Assembly: GCA_002313895.1 (NCBI GenBank)
Contig: DCAW01000103.1
Coordinates: 1,506-13,006, forward strand
From: Dehalococcoidia bacterium UBA1123
Lineage (GTDB): Bacteria > Chloroflexota > Dehalococcoidia > Lucifugimonadales > UBA1123
Reading direction: 5' to 3'
DNA length: 11,501 bases
Shown here: one piece after another, positions 1 to 7,632 of the stretch
Numbering within the stretch: position 1 is the stretch's first letter
Layout: each line of letters begins with the position of its first letter
Position numbers and translations under genes: made by a program
The notes under the pieces: model-generated
Seen by the model: the letters and a program-made list of their open reading frames with translations, nothing else
Database searches by the model: none
What the model was told of the DNA's origin: nothing

Positions 1-91
1 GAAAGTCGCGTTCTGCCTGGAGTGTCTGTGCTTCAGCGTTGATTTCTGGCAACACCCTGGCCTTTCTCCGAAACAGAATTACGGCTGTGAG

Positions 92-247
92 CTATTCCGG
101 CTCAATATACTTTCTCGAAAAGAAAAGGACAACGCCGATGATGACGCCCACGAACACCACCCTCGAATTCCCCTGGACGATGCCCGCCACAATCAGGGAT
201 ATTCCCAGAAGAAAAGTGGCTACATAAAGGTACCAACGTGTGGTCAC
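92..247 (-). CDS. Small two-helix membrane protein, 51 aa, GTG start
   Basis: This short gene has a GTG start at 247-245, a GAGG Shine-Dalgarno 8 nt upstream and a TAG stop at 94-92. The product is strongly hydrophobic. It has a short basic N-terminus (MTTRWYLY), a first predicted membrane helix at residues 7-25, a short polar turn (QGNSR, 25-29), a second helix at about 30-44, and a charged tail (SRKYIEPE). The arrangement suggests a helical hairpin in the cytoplasmic membrane. I do not recognise a family and assign no function. It lies 181 nt downstream of the enolase-superfamily gene on the same strand, so it could be the distal member of that transcript or stand alone. The frame stays open after the TAG to the window edge, so this could also be a longer gene with a nonsense codon, although the tail looks like a natural end. 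The alternation of hydrophobic stretches with a charged tail and the ribosome site make it likely to be real. Confidence 0.6.
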   Translation of the reverse strand: MTTRWYLYVATFLLGISLIVAGIVQGNSRVVFVGVIIGVVLFFSRKYIEPE

Positions 248-428
248 TCGGTTATCCTCGGGATAATTGATTTAATTGACACTAGGAGTCAGAGCCGTCG
301 GAGCAACTGGTTGCACACCGGACAACCATTGTCTGGTTGAGTATAGAGCAACGATGTCATACTGACGACCAGATGTTTTGTTGCGACTCAGATACAAGCA
401 TGGCGATTTGATAGTGATTGAAACTGGG
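248..428. other. Intergenic region with two small hairpins, no gene
   Basis: No convincing coding region is seen between the small membrane protein and the enolase-superfamily gene. Two short perfect inverted repeats are visible: CAACCA/TGGTTG around a 5-nt loop at about 324-340, and AACTGG/CCAGTT (422-427 and 435-440), which encloses the stop codon of the enolase-superfamily gene. Neither is followed by a T-run on the minus strand, so neither is a convincing intrinsic terminator, though the second could slow or process the transcript. Confidence 0.4.
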
Positions 429-1580
429 CTACGACCAGTTAGTGTCCTGCCGGGATGCTATGGAGCCGTCTCCCGCCCGCCAGACAGCGGCATCGTCGCG
501 CCACGGGTTGGCCTTCAGCCAGTCCTCGTCCATTCCGACGCCCAGGCCAGGGCCAGGCGGTATGGGGAGATAGCCGTCCTTCTGTTTCGGGAAATCTCCC
601 GTGCAGGCGTCCTGGAACCAGGGATGAAGTCCGCCCTCCTGAATCATGAAGTTGGGAGTACAGGCGTCCAGATGCAAGGACGCGATGGTGCAGAGAGGCC
701 CGTAGGGGTTGTGAGGCTGGAACCCGACATAGTGAGCCTCGGCCATCGCCGCGATCTTCTTCAACTCCAGGATGCCGCCTGCCTGGACAATGTCTGGCTG
801 AATCAGCGCGACGATCTGGCGCTGGAGCAGGTCTGTGTAGTCCCACTTGGTGAGTAACCGTTCCCCTGTGGCGATGGGTATGTTGACCGACTCGGCGACC
901 CGCTGCAATGCGTCCAGGTTCTGAGGAGGCACCGGTTCCTCGTACATGAAGGGTCGATACTGCTCCAATTCATTGCCGATGCGAATGGCCTCCGATGGGG
1001 CCAATCGTCCATGCACCTCGACTAGCAGTTCCACATCGTCGCCTACCGCCCCGCGGACGGCTTCCATCTTCGCGATGGCCAGCCTTTCGGCCTCGATGGG
1101 GATGAACAGGCCCCGATGCTCGAAGGGGTCGCCTTTGAGCGCGGTGATTCCTTGATCGACGAAACTCATCGCGGTCTCGACGGCTAGCTCTGGAGTCCGG
1201 CCATCCCACCTGCCGTAGCACCAGATACGCTCGCGCATTTGGCCGCCTAGAAGCTCGTAGATTGGCACTCCAAGAGCCTTGCCCTTGATGTCCCACAGCG
1301 CGATTTCGATACCGCTGATGGCCGACATTTGAATGACGCCGCCGCGAACATGGAAGTGATGGTACAGGGTCTGCCAGTGCTGTTCGATGCGGCCGGGGTC
1401 TTTCCCGATAAGCTGTGCTCCGAACTCCTCCACCATAGTCCCGACGCTCCGGGGGCCGGAGGTCGCCTCTCCCCAGCCGACGATACCCTCGTCGGTCTCG
1501 ATCTTGACGAACATGTAGTTTCGCGCGCCTGAGCGAGTCTGAGCCGAAGCCGGTATTGCTGTAACTGAAGTGATCTTCAT
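429..1580 (-). CDS. Mandelate racemase/enolase-superfamily sugar-acid dehydratase, DgoD-like
   Basis: This 383-residue protein has the two-domain build of the mandelate racemase subgroup: an N-terminal capping domain (about 1-115) and a (beta/alpha)7-beta barrel. Barrel motifs resemble those of D-galactonate dehydratase: EVHGR at 188-192, YEEPV at 213-217, ATGERL at 237-242, QPDIVQAGGI at 261-270 and PHNPYGPL at 289-296. By analogy H190 and H290 are the acid/base pair, and E188, E214 or E215, and E240 bind Mg2+. The first metal ligand is usually Asp, so Glu188 is unusual. Such enzymes abstract the proton alpha to a carboxylate and usually dehydrate sugar acids; the exact substrate is open. 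I chose the start at 1580, 14 codons inside the longest frame, because AGGAG lies 9 nt upstream and MKITSV is the typical beginning of the family. It lies 144 nt downstream of the permease gene on the same strand. Superfamily membership is very secure; the galactonate-like subfamily is moderately so. Confidence 0.92.
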   Translation of the reverse strand: MKITSVTAIPASAQTRSGARNYMFVKIETDEGIVGWGEATSGPRSVGTMVEEFGAQLIGKDPGRIEQHWQTLYHHFHVRGGVIQMSAISGIEIALWDIKGKALGVPIYELLGGQMRERIWCYGRWDGRTPELAVETAMSFVDQGITALKGDPFEHRGLFIPIEAERLAIAKMEAVRGAVGDDVELLVEVHGRLAPSEAIRIGNELEQYRPFMYEEPVPPQNLDALQRVAESVNIPIATGERLLTKWDYTDLLQRQIVALIQPDIVQAGGILELKKIAAMAEAHYVGFQPHNPYGPLCTIASLHLDACTPNFMIQEGGLHPWFQDACTGDFPKQKDGYLPIPPGPGLGVGMDEDWLKANPWRDDAAVWRAGDGSIASRQDTNWS

Positions 1581-1724
1581 GCTGTGATTCTCCTGTGCTG
1601 GTGGTATCTGTGAATCCTTCATGTTGCCGCTATCACCACATTGACCTGGTGAAACCCTGAGCTGTCATGCTGAACGGAGCGAACCGCAGCCTCTGAATGG
1701 TGGGTTTGGCTGAGTGTTGATTGC
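1581..1724. repeat. Spacer with dispersed repeat copy 1 (about 1664-1683)
   Basis: The plus strand reads GTCATGCTGAACGGAGCGAA at about 1664-1683. This resembles a short intergenic element of the form GTCATTCTGAACG..GCGAA that I recall from intergenic regions of many environmental bacterial genomes. A related copy lies at 9271-9294 in the opposite orientation; the two match at about 17 of the first 20 positions. The rest of the spacer has the upstream region and ribosome site of the dehydratase gene and no other gene. Confidence 0.45.
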
Positions 1725-4700
1725 TCATCCTCTTTCGCCTCTGGAAAGCTCGTTCAGCTCAACGCTGGAGGTCGCGCGTGCCGTCCAGATCAGCGCTCCT
1801 GTGAATATCACGACCAGCGCAAAGTAAATTGGTCCCATGATGGCCCAATTCGTCGTCAAAATCAAAGGCGGCGCTACGGGTTCTCCATCTTCGGTGACCG
1901 CCAGGGCGGACACCATCATGTTGCTCATTGCGAATCCCGCCAATGTCCCAATTACCAGTCCCAGGGCTGCTACTGCCAGATGTTCCGCGCCCAACAGCCA
2001 TCCCATCTGGCGCTTGGACATGCCCAGAACCTGGAGGAATCCCATCTCGCTGCTGCTCTGGGCAGAAAACGAGAGCAGATAAGTCACGTAACCCAGTGAC
2101 GCGGCAAACAGGATAACTCCCATCGCAAGCAGCGCCATTGCCTTCCAGCCTGCCGTGATCAGCGGGTCTAGACGAATGCTTTCGAGCAAGGCGGCTCGGT
2201 CTTGAATCATGTCGTTGGATGGAGCCAGACGTTTCGCCAGGCGGCGGACCTCTTCCTCAGAGCCTGGATTCTCTGACACGAAAAGCTCGTTGGGCCAGAC
2301 CTTCGATACGGAGGTGATGGAATTTAGATACCTGAGAGCGTTGTCTAGATCGACCAGCAAGAACCCGTTCTCTGTGGGATTCATCGTGGGGAAGTAATCC
2401 ACGGTGTCCATGATTCGGACAGGCAATAGCCGTCCCGTCATGTTGACGATTATGGACTGTCCGACTTCGACGCCATTGGTTCTGGCGAAGGATGCGCTGG
2501 CGACCGCAGGTATCGGCCCGCCGCTGGGGCTGCGGTAGAATCCGCGAACTCCCTGATCGGTGTCCACGCCAAAGGAGAAAACGCCCGCTTGCCGTCCGCC
2601 GTGCTGGGCCTGTTTGGTGATCCCAACGGTGTCTGTAGAGATCATGGATGTCGCCAGAGGTATCCACTCGTTGTTCCCTTCGAAGTCGTCGAGAATCTGC
2701 GGCTCGCGGCCATCGTTGAATTCGACATGAATGTTATCCAGCAGCAAGGTCCCTGTTCTGTTGGAAGGGCCGAATATCGGCTCGAATATCTGCACTGAAA
2801 TCAGACTCAGGGGCCACATAAGGCCGTCGGGAATGTCCGCATCCAAGAGCGCCCATCCAGGAGGCTGCATACGACCCAGCGACACCGTCTTTGGAGTTCC
2901 TTCGCTGTCCTGAATGACCATCCGCATGAACATATTTGGGTAGAACTCTTTGGCGTTCGCCCAGACGCTCAGTTTCTGCGCTCCTTCAGGAATGTCGATA
3001 GTCTCGGCGTTGACACCCGATTGGAGGGTCCTCATTATGCCGGTGAGAGGCTGGCTTGAGAAGTCATCGCGGTACCAGGATATGTAGGGAAACTTGGCGG
3101 CCTCGACAGCGAGCAGGCTGAAACTGTTGCCCACATAGGCGTTCCCAACGTTTCCGCCTGCGCGATATGCTTTGGACACCGAGGTCACGCCGGGAATTTC
3201 TGAATACGAAGTTGTAAGGTGCTCGTTAAAGGCCACGGGTGACGTCCGAGTGCCTGTAACGCGCAAGTCTGCGCCGACCTCGAAGAAAATGCGCTCTTCG
3301 TAACTGCGATCCAGCGTTCCTCCAACCGTGGTAGCCAGGACTCCCAGCCCCGTCACCATGACCAGCAGCAACACGAGCCAGCTATATCGCAATGGGTTTC
3401 GAGCCATATGCCAGATTGCCATCGAAGCCCAAACCGGAAAAGTCCGGTTCAACTTTGTCAGCATGATGAACAGAATCTGCAATGGAACCAGCAGACCAAC
3501 AGCAATTGTAGGCACATAAAAGATGTCGTCACTGGCAGGCGTGTCGGCGTATATCAACAGCGCAATCAGGCCGCCCTGTGCGACCAGCCCCGCTGTTCGA
3601 TTCAAGTTGCGTTCCGTGCGACTGGTCCAGTAGTAAACGGCGGCGATGACGCCGATCAGAGCCACCTCCCATACCCACTCCAGGCTGGCGTTAATGCCAA
3701 ATTCTCGGACAATAACAGTCTGTGCCAAAATGGCAAGAGAAGTCCCAGCCAACAAATGGACAATCGCCAGAGACTCGCCACTGAAGAATCTCACAAAGAG
3801 GGGGAAGAATCGCGTGAACAACAGCGCTACCACCGTCAGCAACAATACAGGCGCAAAGAGCAGAGCCTCATTGACTTGAATGTCGGAGAACAGGCCACCA
3901 GATATCACCTGTCCTCTGGAGCGCAGCTCCCAGAAGACCAGACCGCCCACCACCAACAGCCCTATGTCCAGGTGAAACCTCTGGAAGAACGGGACTGAAG
4001 GCGGACGGGACGATTGTAACTTGTGGGCGACGAGGCCTGTCTGCGCTCCCACGACGGCAGGAACGACGTACATTGCTAGAGCCAGTAGGCCGGTAAGGGC
4101 GGCAACTGCAAAGGGCATCCAGTGCAGGGACACCGGCAACAAGGCCCCGTTGGTGATATCGCTGAAATATCCCAACTTGCCGGCTGACGCCACCGCGCCC
4201 ATCGCCAGAAACGGCGCAATAACAGACGCTATCAACGCCAGAGCCACCCCTTCCAGAGCGTAAAGGCGGACCAGATGCCAGGTGGTTACGCCGCGACTTC
4301 TGAGCAGCGCGACATCGTATTCGCGACTACGGATTAGGTATGAGATCAGCATCGAGACGTAGTACAGAACGGTTATGACCATCACCACCAACAGCAAAAG
4401 AAGCGGAACGCTGGCGAAGAAACTGCGTCTCTCTAAATCGTCAAGCAGTTTTTCTATGCCTGTCAGGACCGCCGCGCCTTTCATGGCGTCAGTTACGTCG
4501 GCCTCGAACCCGCCCAGTCGATTGCGGGTCTTCTCTTTCGACCAGCTCAGGAGGCCTTGCTTGTCAACGAAAATATACCAGTCAGAGTTGATCAAACTGC
4601 CAGGATAAGCCTCGGCTACTCCTCCAACCATTCCTTCGTAAGAGGTGAACAGCGCCAGCGGCGGATCCTCGGTGTCGATCCGAACGTCAGGGTCAGGCGG

Positions 4701-5381
4701 TTCGTTCAAGGGCAGAGGCGCGAGGAAGGAATTTGCGTTCCGTCGCCAGAACTCTTCATTCTTGTCGTTGGGTTCCAGAACGCCCACGATGTCCACCGTG
4801 ACGCGGGTTGGGTCAGATATCGATGAAGCGAAGACGACCTGATCGCCAGGGCCGATGCCAAAAGCGCTGGCTGTGTACGTGCTGACGACGCCCTCCAGGC
4901 GCGGCCCATTAGGGCCGAGCGCGACGTCATCTGACGCCATGCGCCCGTTACGCCAGGTCACGTGATCGTTCAGACTCGAAATCTGCTGGAAATATCCTCG
5001 CGCGATGAGGGCGCCAAATTCTGAAGACAGAGGGTTTCGCGGAGTACCGACCAGAAGCGTCGAGGTTTTCAGGTACCGTTCGTGGCCCCTGGAAATTTCC
5101 GAGAGCTTGCCCGCAATCGAATCATCAATTGTGGAGCCAGTCGAGTCTAGGCTGTCCCGGCTCAGCGGGAGTTTCGAGCCGAAGGCGAAGATGTTGAGAA
5201 AAATTTGGTCCGCCCGCTCAATGGCAGTGTCGATGCTCTGACGTTCCAGCGTTCGAATATACACCGGCGCGCCTGCCAACAGGCTGGCCGTAACTGTCAT
5301 GCCGACGAATATGCTCAGAAGCAGTTTCCAGTCGTCGGTGATGCGTTTGAGGACGAGCCTGTAGGTCGTCAGCGGGTGCAT
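1725..5381 (-). CDS. Large FtsX/MacB-like ABC transporter permease with inserted jelly-roll-like domain
   Basis: This 1218-residue integral membrane protein has two FtsX-like halves. The first has a helix at about 20-42, a large extracytoplasmic domain (43-320, resembling MacB periplasmic core domains) and helices at about 322-350, 366-398 and 420-448. A middle block (471-642) adds roughly six helices. The second half has a helix at 668-690, an extracytoplasmic region of nearly 390 residues, and helices near 1078-1104, 1130-1155 and 1178-1202. FtsX hallmarks are RSREYDVALLRSRGV (351-365) and SEMGFLQVLGMSKRQMGWL after helix 1104. Part of the second outer region (about 795-910), with LLLDNIHVEF and ILDDFEGNNEW, looks like a carbohydrate-binding-type beta jelly roll. 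Permeases of this class work with a LolD/MacB ATPase in lipoprotein, lipid or compound export, or in mechanotransmission; no ATPase is present here. Its ATG overlaps the stop of the oxidoreductase gene by 13 nt with only a weak ribosome site, which points to translational coupling. The family is clear; the substrate is unknown. Confidence 0.9.
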   Translation of the reverse strand: MHPLTTYRLVLKRITDDWKLLLSIFVGMTVTASLLAGAPVYIRTLERQSIDTAIERADQIFLNIFAFGSKLPLSRDSLDSTGSTIDDSIAGKLSEISRGHERYLKTSTLLVGTPRNPLSSEFGALIARGYFQQISSLNDHVTWRNGRMASDDVALGPNGPRLEGVVSTYTASAFGIGPGDQVVFASSISDPTRVTVDIVGVLEPNDKNEEFWRRNANSFLAPLPLNEPPDPDVRIDTEDPPLALFTSYEGMVGGVAEAYPGSLINSDWYIFVDKQGLLSWSKEKTRNRLGGFEADVTDAMKGAAVLTGIEKLLDDLERRSFFASVPLLLLLVVMVITVLYYVSMLISYLIRSREYDVALLRSRGVTTWHLVRLYALEGVALALIASVIAPFLAMGAVASAGKLGYFSDITNGALLPVSLHWMPFAVAALTGLLALAMYVVPAVVGAQTGLVAHKLQSSRPPSVPFFQRFHLDIGLLVVGGLVFWELRSRGQVISGGLFSDIQVNEALLFAPVLLLTVVALLFTRFFPLFVRFFSGESLAIVHLLAGTSLAILAQTVIVREFGINASLEWVWEVALIGVIAAVYYWTSRTERNLNRTAGLVAQGGLIALLIYADTPASDDIFYVPTIAVGLLVPLQILFIMLTKLNRTFPVWASMAIWHMARNPLRYSWLVLLLVMVTGLGVLATTVGGTLDRSYEERIFFEVGADLRVTGTRTSPVAFNEHLTTSYSEIPGVTSVSKAYRAGGNVGNAYVGNSFSLLAVEAAKFPYISWYRDDFSSQPLTGIMRTLQSGVNAETIDIPEGAQKLSVWANAKEFYPNMFMRMVIQDSEGTPKTVSLGRMQPPGWALLDADIPDGLMWPLSLISVQIFEPIFGPSNRTGTLLLDNIHVEFNDGREPQILDDFEGNNEWIPLATSMISTDTVGITKQAQHGGRQAGVFSFGVDTDQGVRGFYRSPSGGPIPAVASASFARTNGVEVGQSIIVNMTGRLLPVRIMDTVDYFPTMNPTENGFLLVDLDNALRYLNSITSVSKVWPNELFVSENPGSEEEVRRLAKRLAPSNDMIQDRAALLESIRLDPLITAGWKAMALLAMGVILFAASLGYVTYLLSFSAQSSSEMGFLQVLGMSKRQMGWLLGAEHLAVAALGLVIGTLAGFAMSNMMVSALAVTEDGEPVAPPLILTTNWAIMGPIYFALVVIFTGALIWTARATSSVELNELSRGERG

Positions 5382-6793
5382 TCAGAGTCCGTGCCAGAGT
5401 CGGCCTCATCCGAGCGTGCCTGGGCGCTCCGAGTCAACACGACGCCCTGATTTTGGAGTCCAAGGCGCGCCGCATCAACGTCCACGTCTCGCACACGTAT
5501 CCCTGCGCTGGCCGCGCTTGCTGCCGCGATCTCCGCAGCCTGACCCATCAGCCAGCACTGGGGAACCTCTCTCATAAACGAGTGGGTCGCCGGGTCTGAG
5601 GACAGGTTTCGCCCTGCCGCCATCAAGCCGTTCGGAGATTCAGGCGCCAGGCAATTCAGTGGCACTGACACGTTGGGGAATCGGCGGTTGGGCGATGGCG
5701 ACACTCCAATCTCGTCATCGTGGATAACGCCTTCCTGCCAGTCCTCGCGAGCCATTCGCTTGACGCCTGAGAGGCGACGGCTGTGCCTGACTCCGACCTG
5801 TGGAGAGGTGTCTACGATCCAGGCGTTCTCAAATCCGGGCATGTTTCGTCTGTAAAAGTCGAACATGACCATCATCCTGCGCCTGCCCTCGACCTCCACA
5901 GTCGTCAGGTCGTCGAAATTCAGTGGGCTTTGCCCTGAGAGTTTGAGGGCCATGAATAGCGACAGATCGGCCCGCGGCATCGGGAAGGGACGATCCGTAA
6001 CGCCGATGGCTCGGCCCTTTGACATGACCTGCTGGTAAGCGTCGGGCTTGCCGTTCTTAAACTCGCGATACCGTTCCATATCAACGCTGCCCCATCTCAC
6101 GGAGATATTCATGCGATCGTGGATGTTATAGGCGATGGCGAACTCGACGTTGCCGGGGTTGGGATCGTCTCGGTGCGTGTTGGTCTCGAACTCGGCGCCA
6201 GCCAGCGCGAACACGTCCCCGTCGCCCGTGGTGTCTATAGTCACGCCGGCCAGGATGGCCTGACGCCCTGATTTGCTCTCGAATATCAAGCCCTGGACTT
6301 CATCGCCATCCATCACGGTGGCCACACCCCAGGAGTGCAGAAGCAATTTCACGCCGCTCTCCAGCGTGAGGTCCATATAGGCGAGCTTCAGCATCTCCGG
6401 GTCCACCGTGGGCGACCATGTGGCCGTGCCTTGGAAGGCATTGGTGCGGTCCTGCCAGTATGCGACCTGGTCCTCATCTCTCGATCCCCATAATTCGGGA
6501 GGTGGCCTCAGAACATCGTCATCAGGGATTCGTTCCAGAATGTCGTTTGCAATTCCGGGGACGACCTGCCTTCCCTCCCAGTCGGTCATTCGATCAATCC
6601 ACAGGACGAATCCGCCGGTCGACATGCCTCCCAGATGGCCGTAACGCTCCACCAGAACAACGGCTGCTCCCATGCGAGCGGCAGACACGGCGGCGGCGCA
6701 TCCGGCAGGCCCGTCTCCAACCACCAGCACGTCGCACCTTCGATACACAAGGACATTCCGAGACGGTTCGGTTATGAAATCAGGCTCTGACAA
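5369..6793 (-). CDS. FAD-dependent oxidoreductase (FAD_oxidored type)
   Basis: This 474-residue flavoprotein has an N-terminal Rossmann FAD site, VLVVGDGPAGCAAAVSAAR (22-40), with the GxGxxG glycines at 26, 28 and 31, a ribose-binding acidic residue at E49, and GHLGGMSTGG (52-61). DTTGDGD lies in the middle. A C-terminal block, LMAAGRNLSS followed by EVPQCWLMGQAAEIAAAS, closes the FAD site as in the FAD_oxidored family (fumarate-reductase/succinate-dehydrogenase-like flavoproteins of unknown substrate). There is no signal peptide, so it is probably cytoplasmic. The start is a TTG at 6793: there is no ATG before the Rossmann fold, and GAGGAG lies about 10 nt upstream. It follows the SDR gene by 27 nt and overlaps the permease start by 13 nt, so it is a central member of the operon. 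It may oxidise a hydroxy or saturated intermediate made by the monooxygenase/SDR pair, but this is inferred from position only. The last 25 residues are charged and probably disordered. Confidence 0.9.
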   Translation of the reverse strand: MSEPDFITEPSRNVLVYRRCDVLVVGDGPAGCAAAVSAARMGAAVVLVERYGHLGGMSTGGFVLWIDRMTDWEGRQVVPGIANDILERIPDDDVLRPPPELWGSRDEDQVAYWQDRTNAFQGTATWSPTVDPEMLKLAYMDLTLESGVKLLLHSWGVATVMDGDEVQGLIFESKSGRQAILAGVTIDTTGDGDVFALAGAEFETNTHRDDPNPGNVEFAIAYNIHDRMNISVRWGSVDMERYREFKNGKPDAYQQVMSKGRAIGVTDRPFPMPRADLSLFMALKLSGQSPLNFDDLTTVEVEGRRRMMVMFDFYRRNMPGFENAWIVDTSPQVGVRHSRRLSGVKRMAREDWQEGVIHDDEIGVSPSPNRRFPNVSVPLNCLAPESPNGLMAAGRNLSSDPATHSFMREVPQCWLMGQAAEIAAASAASAGIRVRDVDVDAARLGLQNQGVVLTRSAQARSDEADSGTDSECTR

Positions 6794-6820
6794 TTCTTTG
6801 ATTCTCCTCGACGGCGTAAC

Positions 6821-7612
6821 CTACTGATGCACGCCGCCCATCGCTCCTCCGCCGGCGGCGATGACCTCGCCGGTGATACACTCGGCCTTCGGAGAGGAGA
6901 GGTACGTGACCAACCACGCCAGCTCCTTGGGATCGATGGCCCGTTTGATAGCGACGTTCTGGGTTATGTTTTTCTCGATCTCATCCCTTCCGATGCCCTG
7001 ACTCTGGGCGCGTGAATCCAGCATGGTTTCCACGCCTTCAGAGAGAGTAAGGCCCGGATGCACAACGTTGAGGGTAATGTTGTCGGCCCCAAGTTGATCT
7101 GAGAATGTCTTTGTCATGTGGACGACCGCAGTGTTTCGCATGCCGTATATGGTTGACTGACGAGCCGACACGCCGCCGATGTTGATGATGCGGCCCCACT
7201 TCTGTTTCTGCATGTGGGGGACCACAGCCTTCATGCACCGGAAGTATCCGACCACCTTTGTGTCCAGGTCTTCGACCATGTCCTTCTCGGTGGCCTCGGC
7301 CAGAGTGCCTTTCACCTGGCCTCCGACCATTGCGGCGTTGTTGACCAGTATGTCGACCTTGCCGAGGGTTGAGACGGTGGTTTCGACCATGTTTTGAACG
7401 TCGTCCCAACTGGTCATGTCAGCAACGATGGGTATTATTCGCCTGCCGGTCTTCTTAGAAAGCTCTTTGGCTGTCTCCTCCAGAGGCCCCTTGGATCGGG
7501 AGGCGATAGCTACATCGACGCCTTCCTTCGCCAGTTCCAGCGCGATGGCCTTGCCGATGCCCTTGCTCCCTCCGGTGACGATGGCAACTTTGCCCTGCAA
7601 TTCCAGATCCAT
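6821..7612 (-). CDS. Short-chain dehydrogenase/reductase with unusual catalytic residues
   Basis: This 263-residue protein has the classical SDR length and fold. TGGSKGIG (13-20) binds the dinucleotide, SR at 38-39 after strand 2 suggests NADP(H), NNAA lies at 91-94, and NVVHPGLT (182-189) is the nucleotide-side loop. The C-terminus, ITGEVIAAGGGA, is standard. The active site is not. Aligned with FabG (N110, S138, Y151, K155), only Tyr156 is retained: the Asn position is Lys119, the Ser position is Gly147 (Ser149 is close), and the YxxxK lysine is Asn160. The Ser-Tyr segment is also about four residues shorter than usual. It may belong to an SDR subgroup with a rearranged tetrad, or have lost normal redox activity. 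The start is supported by AGGAG six nt upstream of the ATG. It lies 20 nt after the HpaB-like gene and 27 nt before the oxidoreductase, so it probably acts on an alcohol or ketone in the same pathway. Confidence 0.93.
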   Translation of the reverse strand: MDLELQGKVAIVTGGSKGIGKAIALELAKEGVDVAIASRSKGPLEETAKELSKKTGRRIIPIVADMTSWDDVQNMVETTVSTLGKVDILVNNAAMVGGQVKGTLAEATEKDMVEDLDTKVVGYFRCMKAVVPHMQKQKWGRIINIGGVSARQSTIYGMRNTAVVHMTKTFSDQLGADNITLNVVHPGLTLSEGVETMLDSRAQSQGIGRDEIEKNITQNVAIKRAIDPKELAWLVTYLSSPKAECITGEVIAAGGGAMGGVHQ

Positions 7613-7632
7613 TTCATGCTCCTAAGTAATAG

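Noticed and set aside
1..55. Possible partial gene on the minus strand starting at GTG 55 and running off the window
   Set aside because: Only 18 codons are visible, with a weak ribosome site and no recognisable motif. It is in frame with the small membrane protein and may just be read-through sequence.
39..227. Plus-strand 62-codon frame
   Set aside because: It lies opposite the small membrane protein gene, which has the better ribosome site and protein-like character.
422..440. AACTGG/CCAGTT hairpin at the end of the dehydratase gene as a terminator
   Set aside because: The stem is only 6 bp and no T-run follows on the minus strand.
3408..3998. Plus-strand 196-codon frame inside the permease gene
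   Set aside because: Its translation is low-complexity, rich in Gln/Arg, and antisense to membrane helices of a clearly real gene.
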